35,767 nt of DNA, taken from contig JANNRA010000016.1 in assembly GCA_031401035.1 (NCBI GenBank), positions 1-35,767 on the forward strand, in the 5' to 3' direction. A program made the position numbers and the translations under genes. Shown piece by piece: positions 7,665 through 16,321 of the stretch (positions within the stretch are counted from its first letter, which is position 1; the number at the start of each line of letters is the position of its first letter). Under the pieces are notes generated by a model, which ran no database searches, had not been told where the DNA came from, and saw nothing but the letters and a program-made list of their open reading frames with translations. The DNA is from JANNRA01 sp031401035. Its GTDB lineage: Bacteria; Desulfobacterota; Binatia; HRBIN30; CADEER01.

Positions 7665-7715
7665 GCGGTCGGTGACCTCTGAGGGGCGTGGCGCGTGCCG
7701 TCGTTCGTGATCGGG

Positions 7716-9989
7716 CTACAGGTTCTCGGCGAGGAAGGCCTCGATCTCGCGGTGCACCTCGACGATGGGGTTCACGACGGGCACCTCGGCCGGCCGCAGG
7801 ACGAACGGCGGCGCGGCCGGCGGCTCGTAGCGCGACGTCTGATCGAGCACCTCGAGCATGCCATGCGCCGCCGGGTCGTAGCGCGTCACGCGCGTGGCGC
7901 CCGTCGCGGCGAGCATCGACTGGGTGGCGAGCGGTGCGGCGACTTCGTCGAGGACCGCGACCTGAAACAGGATCTCCGCCGCCATCCGCGGCCCGACCGC
8001 ATCGAGCTGCAGGTAGGGGGCGAGCGCCAGCGGGTCGATCGGCTCGAGGATCCAACGCGACAGGTCGATGATCGGGTCGAAGAGCAGCTGCCGCTCGATC
8101 TCGTCGAAGGGGCCCTCGACGCCGAAGGCCGGCAGGAACAGCGCCTCGACGAGGGGGCGGAACTCCGGCGACTCGGCGAGCGTTTCGACGATCGATCCCG
8201 GCGGGACGTTCTGCACCGCGAAGCGCACGTCGGGCTCCGCCACCAGCACCGAGGCTCCCACCACGGCGCCGAGCGAATTGCCGATGAACCCGATGCGCTG
8301 CGCATCGAAGCCCTCGAAATCCTCCAGCGTGCCCTCGCGCAGCGCAGCCGCGAGGGTGCCGTCGCGCACCACGCGCACCGCCGACGCGACGTCGGCGCCG
8401 AACTGCAGGAACGCGCCGAGCGAATAGGCGGGGAACAGCTCGAGGCCGGGGGCGGCGCCGAGCAGCCCGAAGACGCGCGCCGACAGGTCGAGCGGCGACG
8501 TTTCGGCGAACCCATCCGCGCCGGCGAGGTCGCCGCGCAGCGCGTGCAGGTCGTCGTGCGCCGAGGCCGCGCGTTCGCCATGCTGGAAGGCGTCGATGGC
8601 CAGCACCGCGACGCCCGCGCGCGCTGCCGTATCGGCGCTGGCAAAGCCCGTCACGCGGCTGGCGTTGAACCCGTGGTGCGCGATGACCACGGGCACCCGC
8701 GCGCCGGCGTGCGCCGCCGGCAGGGTCAGCAGGAACGGCACGGGCTCGCGGGGTCCCGCGACGATCGCGCCGTGCTGGTCGCGCAGCGCCGTGCCAATGT
8801 CCGTAGCGGTGCCGCTCAGAATGCGCGGTGCGACGAAGGTCCCGGTGATGACGTCGGCGATCGCGCCGTGGGCGATGGAGCGCGTTCCCGCGATACCGCT
8901 GGCGGGAGGAACGTCGATGCCGGGTCGGTCCTCGCGTGGGATACCGAGCAGCGCGTCGACTGCCTCCCCGCGTCGCCGGCGCTCGATCGCTACCGCGAGC
9001 GGCGCGCCGCCCTGGACCGCCGCCCGCGCCGCCACGACGTCGGCGGTGACGTCCTCGGTCGTGAACGACGCCAGCGCGACGATGCGATTGCGGCCGATGC
9101 CGAGGCGCTCGAGCTCTTCGAGCGCCGGGGCCAGCACCGCGCGGGCGCGGTCGATCGCCGCGTCCCCCGCGCTCGACCGGCGGCGCACCTGGCGGAACCC
9201 CTCGCTCGGAGCGAGCGGCGAGCCGTCGGGGGCACGCACGGCGGTCGTCACGGCCGCCGCATAGCGCCGCTTGCGGTGCAGCGCGATGCCGCGCACCGGC
9301 CTGATGGCGAGGAGCTGGCGCTCGGCGTTCCACTCGACGCGCAGGGGAAACAGCCGTCCCCGCTCGGGCGACGCCGGATCGACGTCGGCCAGCACCACCG
9401 CATCGCTGCCCGCCGCCGTGTCGTGCGCCGGCAGCGTGGCGCCGTCGATCTCGCCCGCGACGGGGAAATAGACGTTGCAGGTCGCGCAGAATCCGTCGCG
9501 CGCCTGCAGCAGATCGCGCATCGCGGCATGCAGCGGCGTTTCGGCCTTCAGCGTCGGCAGGGCGGCGATGCGGATGGCGCCGGTCTCGTCGCGGTACAGA
9601 TCGCTGGGGAACGGCACGGCTCCCCAGTCCAACGCGCCGGTGGTGGGCAGGGCGAAATGCGCCCGGGCCGTTGGCGCGGGCGGGGAGGGACAGCCGCGCA
9701 GCGCTGCATCGACCGCCGCGACCAGCTCGTCGATCGACACCAGCGTGTCCCCACCGACGTCACATGCATCGCACGCCGCAAGCGCCGCGCGGCCCAGCGC
9801 GATCTTGACGCAGCCGATGAGCTCGGCGACGGCGACGGTGTTGCTGCCTGCACAGTCGCCGGCGCACTCCTGCCCGCGCGCGGCGCCGGCACCGATTGCG
9901 ACCAGAGTGGCCACCGCAGCGGCGCAGGCGGCGACGTATGGGGGCCGCGCCTTCGCGCTCTCGATCGCATGGCCCGGTCGGTGTGACAT
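7716..9989 (-). CDS. Secreted alpha/beta hydrolase (lipase/esterase-like) with dockerin-like N-terminus
   Basis: 757 aa from ATG 9989, chosen because GGGGGAG lies 3 bases upstream and a signal peptide follows (AAAVATLVAIGAGAARG, about 22-39). Residues 41-98 form a dockerin/EF-hand-like pair, CAGDC...VAVAELIGCVKIALG then CDVGGDTLVSIDELVAAVDAAL; the first unit has lost most calcium ligands. The rest is a large hydrolase resembling bacterial virulence-factor lipases. HHGFNASR precedes a nucleophile elbow GFIGNSLGAVVG (Ser572), a likely acid at Asp681 (AVLDEVAAP) and a base at His709 (DPAAHGML). It probably acts on esters outside the cytoplasm. It is upstream of, and probably in an operon with, the LLM oxidoreductase. 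Confidence 0.85.
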   Translation of the reverse strand: MSHRPGHAIESAKARPPYVAACAAAVATLVAIGAGAARGQECAGDCAGSNTVAVAELIGCVKIALGRAALAACDACDVGGDTLVSIDELVAAVDAALRGCPSPPAPTARAHFALPTTGALDWGAVPFPSDLYRDETGAIRIAALPTLKAETPLHAAMRDLLQARDGFCATCNVYFPVAGEIDGATLPAHDTAAGSDAVVLADVDPASPERGRLFPLRVEWNAERQLLAIRPVRGIALHRKRRYAAAVTTAVRAPDGSPLAPSEGFRQVRRRSSAGDAAIDRARAVLAPALEELERLGIGRNRIVALASFTTEDVTADVVAARAAVQGGAPLAVAIERRRRGEAVDALLGIPREDRPGIDVPPASGIAGTRSIAHGAIADVITGTFVAPRILSGTATDIGTALRDQHGAIVAGPREPVPFLLTLPAAHAGARVPVVIAHHGFNASRVTGFASADTAARAGVAVLAIDAFQHGERAASAHDDLHALRGDLAGADGFAETSPLDLSARVFGLLGAAPGLELFPAYSLGAFLQFGADVASAVRVVRDGTLAAALREGTLEDFEGFDAQRIGFIGNSLGAVVGASVLVAEPDVRFAVQNVPPGSIVETLAESPEFRPLVEALFLPAFGVEGPFDEIERQLLFDPIIDLSRWILEPIDPLALAPYLQLDAVGPRMAAEILFQVAVLDEVAAPLATQSMLAATGATRVTRYDPAAHGMLEVLDQTSRYEPPAAPPFVLRPAEVPVVNPIVEVHREIEAFLAENL

Positions 9990-10288
9990 GCTCCCCCTGT
10001 TACCTTTCCAAGACGCCGCGGCCCTCGCCGGGCTCCCTACTGCGGCAGGGACGGTGTGGGCAAGGGCTCTTCGGCGGCCTCTTCGGCGGCCGGTAGCGGG
10101 GCCGGTTGGTTGTTGCGCACCCCCCATCCTGACCTTCCCCCGGGGCGACGGCTGCCGCATGGGCAGGTGGGTACAAAGTGGGCAGCGACAGACGGCGTGC
10201 GCGGCCGGCGCGCTTCGCACGTGCGCCAGCCGGGCCGCGGCACGGACTTCGCTCCTCAAGCGCCTCCGGGGCGGCGCCCGCCGGTGAG
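9990..10288. other. Divergent intergenic region
   Basis: This gap separates the hydrolase (reverse) from the ATP-grasp gene (forward) and should hold both promoters, but no convincing boxes are seen. It contains a 12-base direct repeat, (g/c)ctcttcggcgg, at 10066-10077 and 10078-10089. A C-rich run (CCCCCCATCCTGACCTTCCC, about 10121-10140) resembles low-complexity intergenic repeats. The forward frame stays open upstream of the ATP-grasp start but looks Arg-rich and non-protein-like. Confidence 0.35.
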
Positions 10289-12835
10289 ATGACACGCGAC
10301 CGCCTCCTCGTGTATCCCGTGACCGCCATGCTCGATCCGCTCGCCGCCGCCACGGCGCCGTCGCTGCTCGCCGGTTATCGGCCGAGCGGTGCGTACGACG
10401 AGTGCGTCACGCCAGACGGCACCATCCGCCCGCACTGGCGCCCGCTGCTCGCTGCGCTCGAGACGCTCGGCGCCGGCGAGTTCGGGCAACGCCAGCGCGA
10501 GGCGCGGCGCATGCTGCGCGAGCACGGCGTCACGTACAACGTCTACGACGACCCGCAGACGGCCGAGCGCCTGTGGCCGCTCGACCCGGTGCCGCTGCTC
10601 ATGCCGAGCGCCGAGTGGCAGGCGATCGAACACGGCCTGGTGCAGCGCGCCGAGCTGCTCGAACTGATCCTCGCCGACCTCTACGGGCCGCAGATGCTGC
10701 TGCGCCGCGGCCTCCTGCCGCCCGAGGTGGTGTTCGCGCACGGCGGCTACGCGCGTCCGTGCACCGGCGTGCCAGCGCCCGGCGGACGCGCCCTGCCGCT
10801 CTACGCGGCGGATCTCGCCCGTCTCGCCGACGGCAGCCTGTGCGTGCTCGGCGACCGCGCCCAGGCGCCGAGCGGCGTCGGCTACGCGCTCGAGAACCGC
10901 GCCGTGCTGGCGCGCGTCGTGCCGAGCCTGTTTCGCGATGCGCACGTGCACCGCCTGCCGCCCTTCCTGCGGCGCCTGCGCGCGCTGCTCGCCGACCTGG
11001 CGCCGGCCGGCCAGGAGGCGCCGCACGCCGTGCTGCTGACGCCGGGCCCGGGCAACGAGACCTACTTCGAGCACGCCTTCCTCGCCGGCGAGCTCGGCTG
11101 CACGCTGGCGCAGGGCGACGACCTGACGGTGCGCGACCAACGCCTGTGGCTGCGCACGCTGGAGGGGCTGCGGCCGGTCGACGTCGTCGTGCGGCGCGTC
11201 GACGGCGGCTTCTGCGACCCGCTCGAGCTGCGCCCCGATTCGCTGCTCGGCACCCCCGGCCTGCTGCAGGCGGCGCGCGCCGGGCGCGTCGCCCTGCTCA
11301 ATCCGCTCGGCGCCAGCGCCGTCGAGAACCCGGCGCTGATGCCGTTTCTGCCGGGTCTGGCGCGGGCTCTGCTCGGCGAGGACCTGGCGCTGCCGTCGGT
11401 GCCGACGTGGTGGTGCGGCGACGACAGCGCGCGCGCCCACGTGCTCGACAACCTGGCGGCGATGGTCGTCAAGCCGATCGACCCGCACGTCTCCGAGCGC
11501 ATCGTCTTCGGCGACGCCCTCGACGCCGCCGCGCGCGCGGCGCTGCTCGACCGCATCGCGGCGCGGCCGCACGCGTTCGTCGGCCAGGAGCGCGTGCCGC
11601 TGTCGACCGCGCCGGTGTGGGTCAACGATCGACTCGAGCCGCGCGCCATGGTGCTGCGCGCCTTCCTCGCCGCCGAACGCGACGGCTACGCGGTCATGCC
11701 CGGCGGCCTCTGCCGCGTCGCCCCCGCACCGGACACGCTGGTGGTGTCGAATCAGCACGGCGGCGTCAGCAAGGACATCTGGGTGCTGGCCTCCGAGCCC
11801 GAGCGCGACAGCGGCCTGCTGCTGCCGGCAGCGCGGCCGTTGCCGGTGGTACGCGGTGGCCAGGAGGTGCCCGGCCGCGTCGCAGACAATCTGTACTGGG
11901 TCGGCCGCTACGCCGAACGCGCCGAGGGCGCCGCGCGCCTGCTGCGCGAGGCGCTGCGCCGTGTCGTCGACCTCGACGCGGCGCCCTACGATCCGTACCT
12001 GCCGCCGCTGCTGCGCGCTGTCACCGCCGCGACCGCCACCTATCCCGGCTTCGTCGGCGCCGGCGCCGCCGAACGGCTGGCGGCGCCCGAGAGCGAGCTG
12101 CGCGCCGTCTGCTTCTCGGCCGGCCGCTGCGGCGGCGTGCGCTTCAATCTCGACGCCCTCGGGCGCGCGGCGCGCGCCGTGCGCGACCGCTTCTCGCCCG
12201 ACACCTGGCGCGTCCTCGGCGCCCTGCCGCGCGAGTTCGTCGAGCCGCTCAATCTCGACGACGCGCTGGCCCAGCTCGACCGCCTGTTGACGCTGCTCGC
12301 CGCCTTCGGCGGTCTCAGCGCCGACAGCCTGAGCCGCGGCCAGCGCTGGCGCTTTCTGGAGATCGGCCGCCGCCTCGAACGCGGCCTCGGCACCATCGGC
12401 CTGCTGCGCGCCCTCTGCCCGCCCGGCAGCGAGGCGGGCGCCGTGCCCTGGGATGCGCTGCTGGCGGTCGCCGACGCGTCGATCACCTACCGCCGCCGCT
12501 ACCGCGCCGCCGCCGACGCCGGCGCCGTCCTCGACCTGCTGGTCGATGACGAGAGCAATCCGCGCGCCCTGATCTACCAGCTCGTCCAGCTCGAGACGCT
12601 GCTCGACGGCCTCGCCGGCGCCGCTGCGCCCGACCGCGGCGTCGAGCGCGAGCGCGTGCGCGCCGCGCTGGCCGAGGTGCGCCGCGGCGCCGCGGCGGGT
12701 GGACGGGCCCTCGACCGCGCGCTCGATGAGTCGCTCGGCCGCGCCGCCACCCAGCTCGCCGAGGCCGCCGAGGCGCTGGCGGCGTCGTACTTCGCGCGCG
12801 GCGCGCGGCCGCAACAACTGGTGCGCATCGTATGA
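10289..12835 (+). CDS. Circularly permuted ATP-grasp / alpha-E fusion (predicted amidoligase)
   Basis: 848 aa. Residues 1-525 are a circularly permuted type 2 ATP-grasp enzyme: YRPSGAYDECV, GVTYNVYDDPQ, PLLMPSAEWQAIE, LLTPGPGNETYFEHAFLA, VVRRVDGGFCDPLEL and TWWCGDD are family hallmarks. From about residue 530 (ADNLYWVGRYAERAE) to the end is the all-helical alpha-E domain (DUF403). ATP-grasp ligases form amide bonds using ATP. Comparative-genomics work by Iyer, Aravind and colleagues predicted that this family, with alpha-E and transglutaminase partners, makes or attaches a peptide tag. That role is a prediction, not shown here. ATG 10328 (Met14) is an alternative start; neither has a strong ribosome site. 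The stop overlaps the transglutaminase start (ATGA), so the pair form an operon. Confidence 0.9.
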   Translation: MTRDRLLVYPVTAMLDPLAAATAPSLLAGYRPSGAYDECVTPDGTIRPHWRPLLAALETLGAGEFGQRQREARRMLREHGVTYNVYDDPQTAERLWPLDPVPLLMPSAEWQAIEHGLVQRAELLELILADLYGPQMLLRRGLLPPEVVFAHGGYARPCTGVPAPGGRALPLYAADLARLADGSLCVLGDRAQAPSGVGYALENRAVLARVVPSLFRDAHVHRLPPFLRRLRALLADLAPAGQEAPHAVLLTPGPGNETYFEHAFLAGELGCTLAQGDDLTVRDQRLWLRTLEGLRPVDVVVRRVDGGFCDPLELRPDSLLGTPGLLQAARAGRVALLNPLGASAVENPALMPFLPGLARALLGEDLALPSVPTWWCGDDSARAHVLDNLAAMVVKPIDPHVSERIVFGDALDAAARAALLDRIAARPHAFVGQERVPLSTAPVWVNDRLEPRAMVLRAFLAAERDGYAVMPGGLCRVAPAPDTLVVSNQHGGVSKDIWVLASEPERDSGLLLPAARPLPVVRGGQEVPGRVADNLYWVGRYAERAEGAARLLREALRRVVDLDAAPYDPYLPPLLRAVTAATATYPGFVGAGAAERLAAPESELRAVCFSAGRCGGVRFNLDALGRAARAVRDRFSPDTWRVLGALPREFVEPLNLDDALAQLDRLLTLLAAFGGLSADSLSRGQRWRFLEIGRRLERGLGTIGLLRALCPPGSEAGAVPWDALLAVADASITYRRRYRAAADAGAVLDLLVDDESNPRALIYQLVQLETLLDGLAGAAAPDRGVERERVRAALAEVRRGAAAGGRALDRALDESLGRAATQLAEAAEALAASYFARGARPQQLVRIV

Positions 12836-13704
12836 GGTACCGCGTCGTGCATCACACCCGCTACGACTACAGCCAGCCGGTGGCGTTGGCGCACAGCGAG
12901 GCGCGCCTGCAGCCGCGCGCGACGCCGACGCAGGCCTGCCTGCAGAGCACGGTCGACATCGCCCCGCTGCCGGCCGAGCGCGACGTGCGCGCGGATGCCT
13001 TCGGCAACCAGGTGCTCTATTTCGCCCTGCAGGCGCCGCACGACGCGCTGATCGTCACTGCCACCAGCGAGGTCGAGGTGATGCCGCCGCCGACCGGCAG
13101 TCTGCCGCGCTCGCTGGCGTGGGAGGAGGCGCGCCGCGTCCTGCGCGCCAGTACCGATCCCGAGGTGCGCCTGGCGCGCCAGTTCGCTGTCGACTCCCTC
13201 GGTGCGCCGGCCCTGGCCGAGGCACGCGAGTTCGCGCAGCCGTGCTTCGCGCCGGGACGGCCGCTGCTCGAGGTGGTCGCCGACCTGAGCGGCCGCATCC
13301 ATCGCGAGTTCACCTTCGAGCCGCAGAGCACCACCATCGCCACCCCCCTGCGCGAGGTGCTCGAGCAGCGCCACGGTGTCTGCCAGGACTTCGCCCATCT
13401 GGCGCTGAGCTGTCTGCGCGCCTTTGGCCTGCCGGGGCGCTACGTCAGCGGCTACCTGGAGACCGTGCCGCTGCCCGGGCAGCCGCGCCTGCAGGGGGCC
13501 GATGCCTCGCACGCCTGGTTCGCGGTCTATGTGCCCGAGGTCGGCTGGGTCGACTTCGATCCAACCAACGACCTGCAGCCGAGCGACCGCCACGTCACCA
13601 CCGCCTGGGGCCGCGACTACGGCGACGTGACGCCGCTCAAAGGCATCATCTTCGGCGGCGGCCCGCACACGCTCGAGGTGTCGGTCGACATGCAGCGGCT
13701 CTAG
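12832..13704 (+). CDS. Transglutaminase family protein (BTLCP type)
   Basis: 290 aa. The N-terminal third (YRVVHHTRYDYSQPVALAHSEARL) is the bacterial transglutaminase-like N-terminal domain. The catalytic core carries Cys184 (HGVCQDFAH), His227 (DASHAWFAVY) and Asp243 (VDFDPTND), a complete Cys-His-Asp triad. The end, GGGPHTLEVSVDMQRL, is typical. No signal peptide, so cytoplasmic. It overlaps the ATP-grasp/alpha-E gene by 4 bases. In the predicted system this protein would cleave or transfer the peptide built by the ATP-grasp partner. The proteasome-like peptidase sometimes linked to this system is absent here; the next gene is convergent and starts only 6 bases after this stop. Confidence 0.92.
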   Translation: MRYRVVHHTRYDYSQPVALAHSEARLQPRATPTQACLQSTVDIAPLPAERDVRADAFGNQVLYFALQAPHDALIVTATSEVEVMPPPTGSLPRSLAWEEARRVLRASTDPEVRLARQFAVDSLGAPALAEAREFAQPCFAPGRPLLEVVADLSGRIHREFTFEPQSTTIATPLREVLEQRHGVCQDFAHLALSCLRAFGLPGRYVSGYLETVPLPGQPRLQGADASHAWFAVYVPEVGWVDFDPTNDLQPSDRHVTTAWGRDYGDVTPLKGIIFGGGPHTLEVSVDMQRL

Positions 13705-13710
13705 CCGCCC

Positions 13711-14481
13711 TCAGCCGCCCCGTTTGCGCACCATCCAGACGTCCTCGCACGGCCACTGGCGCGCCCACTCGAGGGTGACGAACGGGTAGCGCGTCGTCGC
13801 GCCCTCCGGCGGGCGCAGTTCGAGCAGCGCCTCGATCTCGAAGCCGCACTGGCGCAGCAGGCGGATCCACTCGCCGTGTGTCAGGTGGAACTCGACGCCG
13901 TCGTCGGTCGGCCACTCGACCCGGTGCAGTCCGAAGGCCGGGCGCAGCAGCCGCTCGCTGGCGGCGACGCCGTCCTCGGCCGGCGTGCAGAGGATCATCA
14001 ACATCGAGTTGACCAGGAAGCGCAGCCGGCCGCCCGGGCGCAACAGCCGCGCCGCTTCCGGCACCCAGCGGTACGGATCGGCCCACAGGCAGGCGCCGTA
14101 TTCGGAGATGGCGAAATCGAAGCTGGCGTCGGGATACGGCACCGCCTCGGCGTTGCCGTGCAGCAGCGGGAAGCTGAGGCCGTGTTCGGCCTGCAGGCGC
14201 CGCGCGGTGGCGAGTTGCTGCGCCGAATTGTCGATGCCGACGACGCGCGCGCCGCGCCGCGCCAGCCACGACGAGACGTACGCCGTGCCGCAGCCGAGCT
14301 CGATCGCGTCGCGGCCGGCGATGTCGTCGGGAATCATGCCGACCTGCGCCTCGGGCACGCCCCAGATGCCCCAGTCCGGCGCGTCGTCGGCCCAGCCGCG
14401 CTCCCCCGACGCGACGTACTTCGCCGCCCACTCGTCCCACATGGCGCGATTGCGCCGCACGTAGTCGGGCAGATCGCTCAT
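13711..14481 (-). CDS. Class I SAM-dependent methyltransferase
   Basis: 256 aa. The Rossmann-type methyltransferase motifs are in order: motif I AIELGCGTAYVSSWLARRG, acidic end of strand 2 VVGIDNS, FPLLHGNAEAVPYPDASFDFAISEYGA, and ARLLRPGGRLRFLVNS. The N-terminal YVRRNRAMWDEWAAKYV is common in small-molecule methyltransferases of the Methyltransf_11 type. The substrate is unknown. A GGAGGTGGG ribosome site immediately precedes the ATG. It is convergent with the transglutaminase gene and likely transcribed alone; the repeat at 14505-14546 lies in its upstream region. Confidence 0.9.
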   Translation of the reverse strand: MSDLPDYVRRNRAMWDEWAAKYVASGERGWADDAPDWGIWGVPEAQVGMIPDDIAGRDAIELGCGTAYVSSWLARRGARVVGIDNSAQQLATARRLQAEHGLSFPLLHGNAEAVPYPDASFDFAISEYGACLWADPYRWVPEAARLLRPGGRLRFLVNSMLMILCTPAEDGVAASERLLRPAFGLHRVEWPTDDGVEFHLTHGEWIRLLRQCGFEIEALLELRPPEGATTRYPFVTLEWARQWPCEDVWMVRKRGG

Positions 14482-14504
14482 CCCACCTCCATCTCAATCT
14501 CGAT

Positions 14505-14546
14505 CAGAGAACAGCACTTTCACACGGAGGCACGGAGACACGGAGA
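14505..14546. repeat. CACGGAG heptad repeat (copy 3 of family)
   Basis: ACACGGAGGCACGGAGACAC is the core of a tandem heptad series (14520-14545). It is preceded by GATCAGAGAACAGCAC, which resembles the terminal part of the element at 5160 (TTGATGTGACAATAAACAGT). No clear right end was found, so it may be a partial copy. It lies just upstream of the methyltransferase gene. Confidence 0.45.
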
Positions 14547-14601
14547 AGTTGACAAGGTTTTGTGAGCAAGCCGGGGCCGAGCCCCAGGCAGAGCGGCACG
14601 G

Positions 14602-15336
14602 TCATGTCTGGGGCTCCCTCACCCATACGCGCAGCGCGCCGACGGCGGCGAAGCCGGCCGCGCGGGCCAGACCCAGAGTTGCCCCCGCTTCGTAGCCGAC
14701 CACGGGCAGGGCGGGAAACAGCCGCACGGCCGCAGGCGCGCAGGTCGCCCAGGCCGACGCCGCACCGGCCTCGCAGGTGAAGACGTTCGACAGGCCAACC
14801 GCCCCCGCGTGTCGATTGGCCACCGCCCCGGCGACGATTGCGCCGTCGCGCCGCGCGGCGAGGAAGGCGACGTCCGGGTCGCGCGCCAGGGCGGGCGGAA
14901 AGACGCGCGCGCCGCCCGCCGCGGCGTCGCCCGCCCAGGCCGATTCCCACGCGGCGAGTTCGTCGTCGGTCGTCACACGCACCCAGATCGGCGCCGTCTC
15001 GTCCGCGACCGAGACCGGCGTCTCGGCGGCGCGCCAGATCCACTCGGCCTCGAACAGAACGCGGAAGCCGCGCGCCGCCAGCGGCAGGCAGGCAAAGCTG
15101 TCCTTCACCGCCCACCCGGCCGGAAGGGTGGTGTCCTGCAGGTCGTCGACGGCGGCGAGTTGCGCCGCCGCATGTGCCGCGTCCGCGAGCGTCACCGCGT
15201 TCGGATAGCGCGGCGGCGCCGGCAAGCGACTGACCCAGACGGCGGGGCGGAACTCGCCGGCGCCGCCGTGCGCGCGGCAGACGGCGTCGCACCAGGCGGC
15301 GTTGTTGCGCGCCGCCGTCGCGACGCGGTCGGTCAT
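14602..15336 (-). CDS. GNAT-like acetyltransferase domain protein
   Basis: 244 aa. The N-terminal half (NNAAWCDAVCRAHG, FRPAVWVS, YPNAVTLA) has no clear family. The C-terminal half (IWVRVTTDDELAAWESAW, DVAFLAARRDGAIVAGAVANR, GLSNVF, GATLGLARAAGFAAVGALRVWV) has the order of a GNAT N-acetyltransferase fold, although the acetyl-CoA loop is weak. The start at 15336 overlaps the stop of the upstream small membrane protein by 4 bases (ATGA), so they are translationally linked. The acceptor is unknown. Confidence 0.75.
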   Translation of the reverse strand: MTDRVATAARNNAAWCDAVCRAHGGAGEFRPAVWVSRLPAPPRYPNAVTLADAAHAAAQLAAVDDLQDTTLPAGWAVKDSFACLPLAARGFRVLFEAEWIWRAAETPVSVADETAPIWVRVTTDDELAAWESAWAGDAAAGGARVFPPALARDPDVAFLAARRDGAIVAGAVANRHAGAVGLSNVFTCEAGAASAWATCAPAAVRLFPALPVVGYEAGATLGLARAAGFAAVGALRVWVREPQT

Positions 15337-15716
15337 CCGTCCGCGCCGCGCAGCCAGGCGGCGAACGCCGCGGCGAGCACGAGGTCGGGCAGGGCGCCGA
15401 CGCCCGCCAGCCAGTGCAGCTGGCCAGCCAGCGCGCCGGCCAGCATGAGGGCGCCAAAGCTCGCCTTGCCGCCGGCGGCGACGGCGAGGAAGGTGCGGTC
15501 CGCGCGGCCGCTCATGCCGAGGCGCAGGTAGCCGTAGCCGAAGAGCAGGATCCAGGCGGCGATCGTCCACAGGTAGAACGGCGCCGCGTCGGGCAGGCCG
15601 ACCATATGGCGGGCGGCGGTGAACGGCGGCGCGAACGAGATCGCACCGACGACGTTGAGCGGCACCGAGGCGAGCAGCGCGGCCCGCAGCCAGTCGGGCA
15701 GCGCGTCGTCGCTCAT
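15333..15716 (-). CDS. Small four-helix membrane protein, function unknown
   Basis: 127 aa. Four hydrophobic segments are visible: LRAALLASVPLNVVGAISF, FYLWTIAAWILLFGYGYLRL, TFLAVAAGGKASFGALMLAG and LHWLAGVGALPDLVLAAAF. There is no signal peptide and no catalytic motif I recognise. It overlaps the GNAT-like gene by 4 bases. The ATG at 15716 is chosen because protein-like sequence begins there; no strong ribosome site is seen. Confidence 0.75.
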   Translation of the reverse strand: MSDDALPDWLRAALLASVPLNVVGAISFAPPFTAARHMVGLPDAAPFYLWTIAAWILLFGYGYLRLGMSGRADRTFLAVAAGGKASFGALMLAGALAGQLHWLAGVGALPDLVLAAAFAAWLRGADG

Positions 15717-15844
15717 GCCGGCACGATGCCGGTGGCGGCGCGCCAGCTCGGCGCGCCGAGCGCGATGGCGTCGGGAGGCGGGTTCGTCATCATGCGGCGG
15801 GAGCCTGCCCCGGCCGTCGCGAACGCACAAACGCCGGCCGCGGG

Positions 15845-16321
15845 TCACGGTCGTACCACGAACCCCGCCGTGACGAAGTCGCGGTCGAACGTGTAGGCGG
15901 CCGCGCAGCGGTGCGCGCGCATGATCGCGAAGCTCACCGCGTCGGTGTACGTGATGCGCTGATCGCCGAGCCGCGTCAGCCACTGCCGCGCCGCAGCGTG
16001 GTGGTCGGCCTCGGCGTATACCACCGTCAGGCTGGGACTGGCGTCGAGGTGTTCGAGCAGCACCGCGGCCGGCCGGATGCCGGCGTGGAAGAGGACGAAG
16101 CGGTGCACCTCGGCGAGGATCAGGTTGGTGGTCAACAGCGGCGTGCCCGCCTGCAGCGCCGCGCGCAGCAGCGCGTCCGCGGCGGCGTGGTGCTGGTCGC
16201 GCGCGCGGGCGAACGCGATCCAGACGCCGCTATCGACGAGTGCGGGCGCGCGCCGTGCGACGGGGCTTCGCGTATGATGCCGCGGGGTCGGCAACGAAGG
16301 TGGCCTGCAGGTAACGGTCAA
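15845..16321 (-). CDS. PIN-domain toxin (VapC-like)
   Basis: 158 aa from TTG 16321. The PIN fold is evident: ALVDSGVWIAF with Asp30, LILAEVHRF with Glu71, YTDAVSFAIM with Asp127, and YTFDRDF with Asp146/Asp148. These acidic residues bind the metal for RNA cleavage; VapC toxins cut tRNA or rRNA. The first about 25 residues are not PIN-like and overlap the antitoxin gene in another frame, so translation may really begin at a nearby rare codon (TTG 16294 is the other option). It overlaps the antitoxin gene by 65-92 bases. No ATG or GTG start is available, suggesting tightly coupled, low-level translation. Confidence 0.88.
   Translation of the reverse strand: MTVTCRPPSLPTPRHHTRSPVARRAPALVDSGVWIAFARARDQHHAAADALLRAALQAGTPLLTTNLILAEVHRFVLFHAGIRPAAVLLEHLDASPSLTVVYAEADHHAAARQWLTRLGDQRITYTDAVSFAIMRAHRCAAAYTFDRDFVTAGFVVRP

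Noticed and set aside
7695..9986. Forward open frame of 763 codons opposite the hydrolase
   Set aside because: No domain signals, while the reverse strand has a signal peptide, nucleophile elbow and ribosome site.
10066..10089. Two direct 12-base units, (g/c)ctcttcggcgg
   Set aside because: Only two copies; too little to call a repeat array or regulatory site.
10256..12817. Reverse open frame of 853 codons opposite the ATP-grasp gene
   Set aside because: Long only because stop codons are rare at this GC content; the forward frame has all family motifs.
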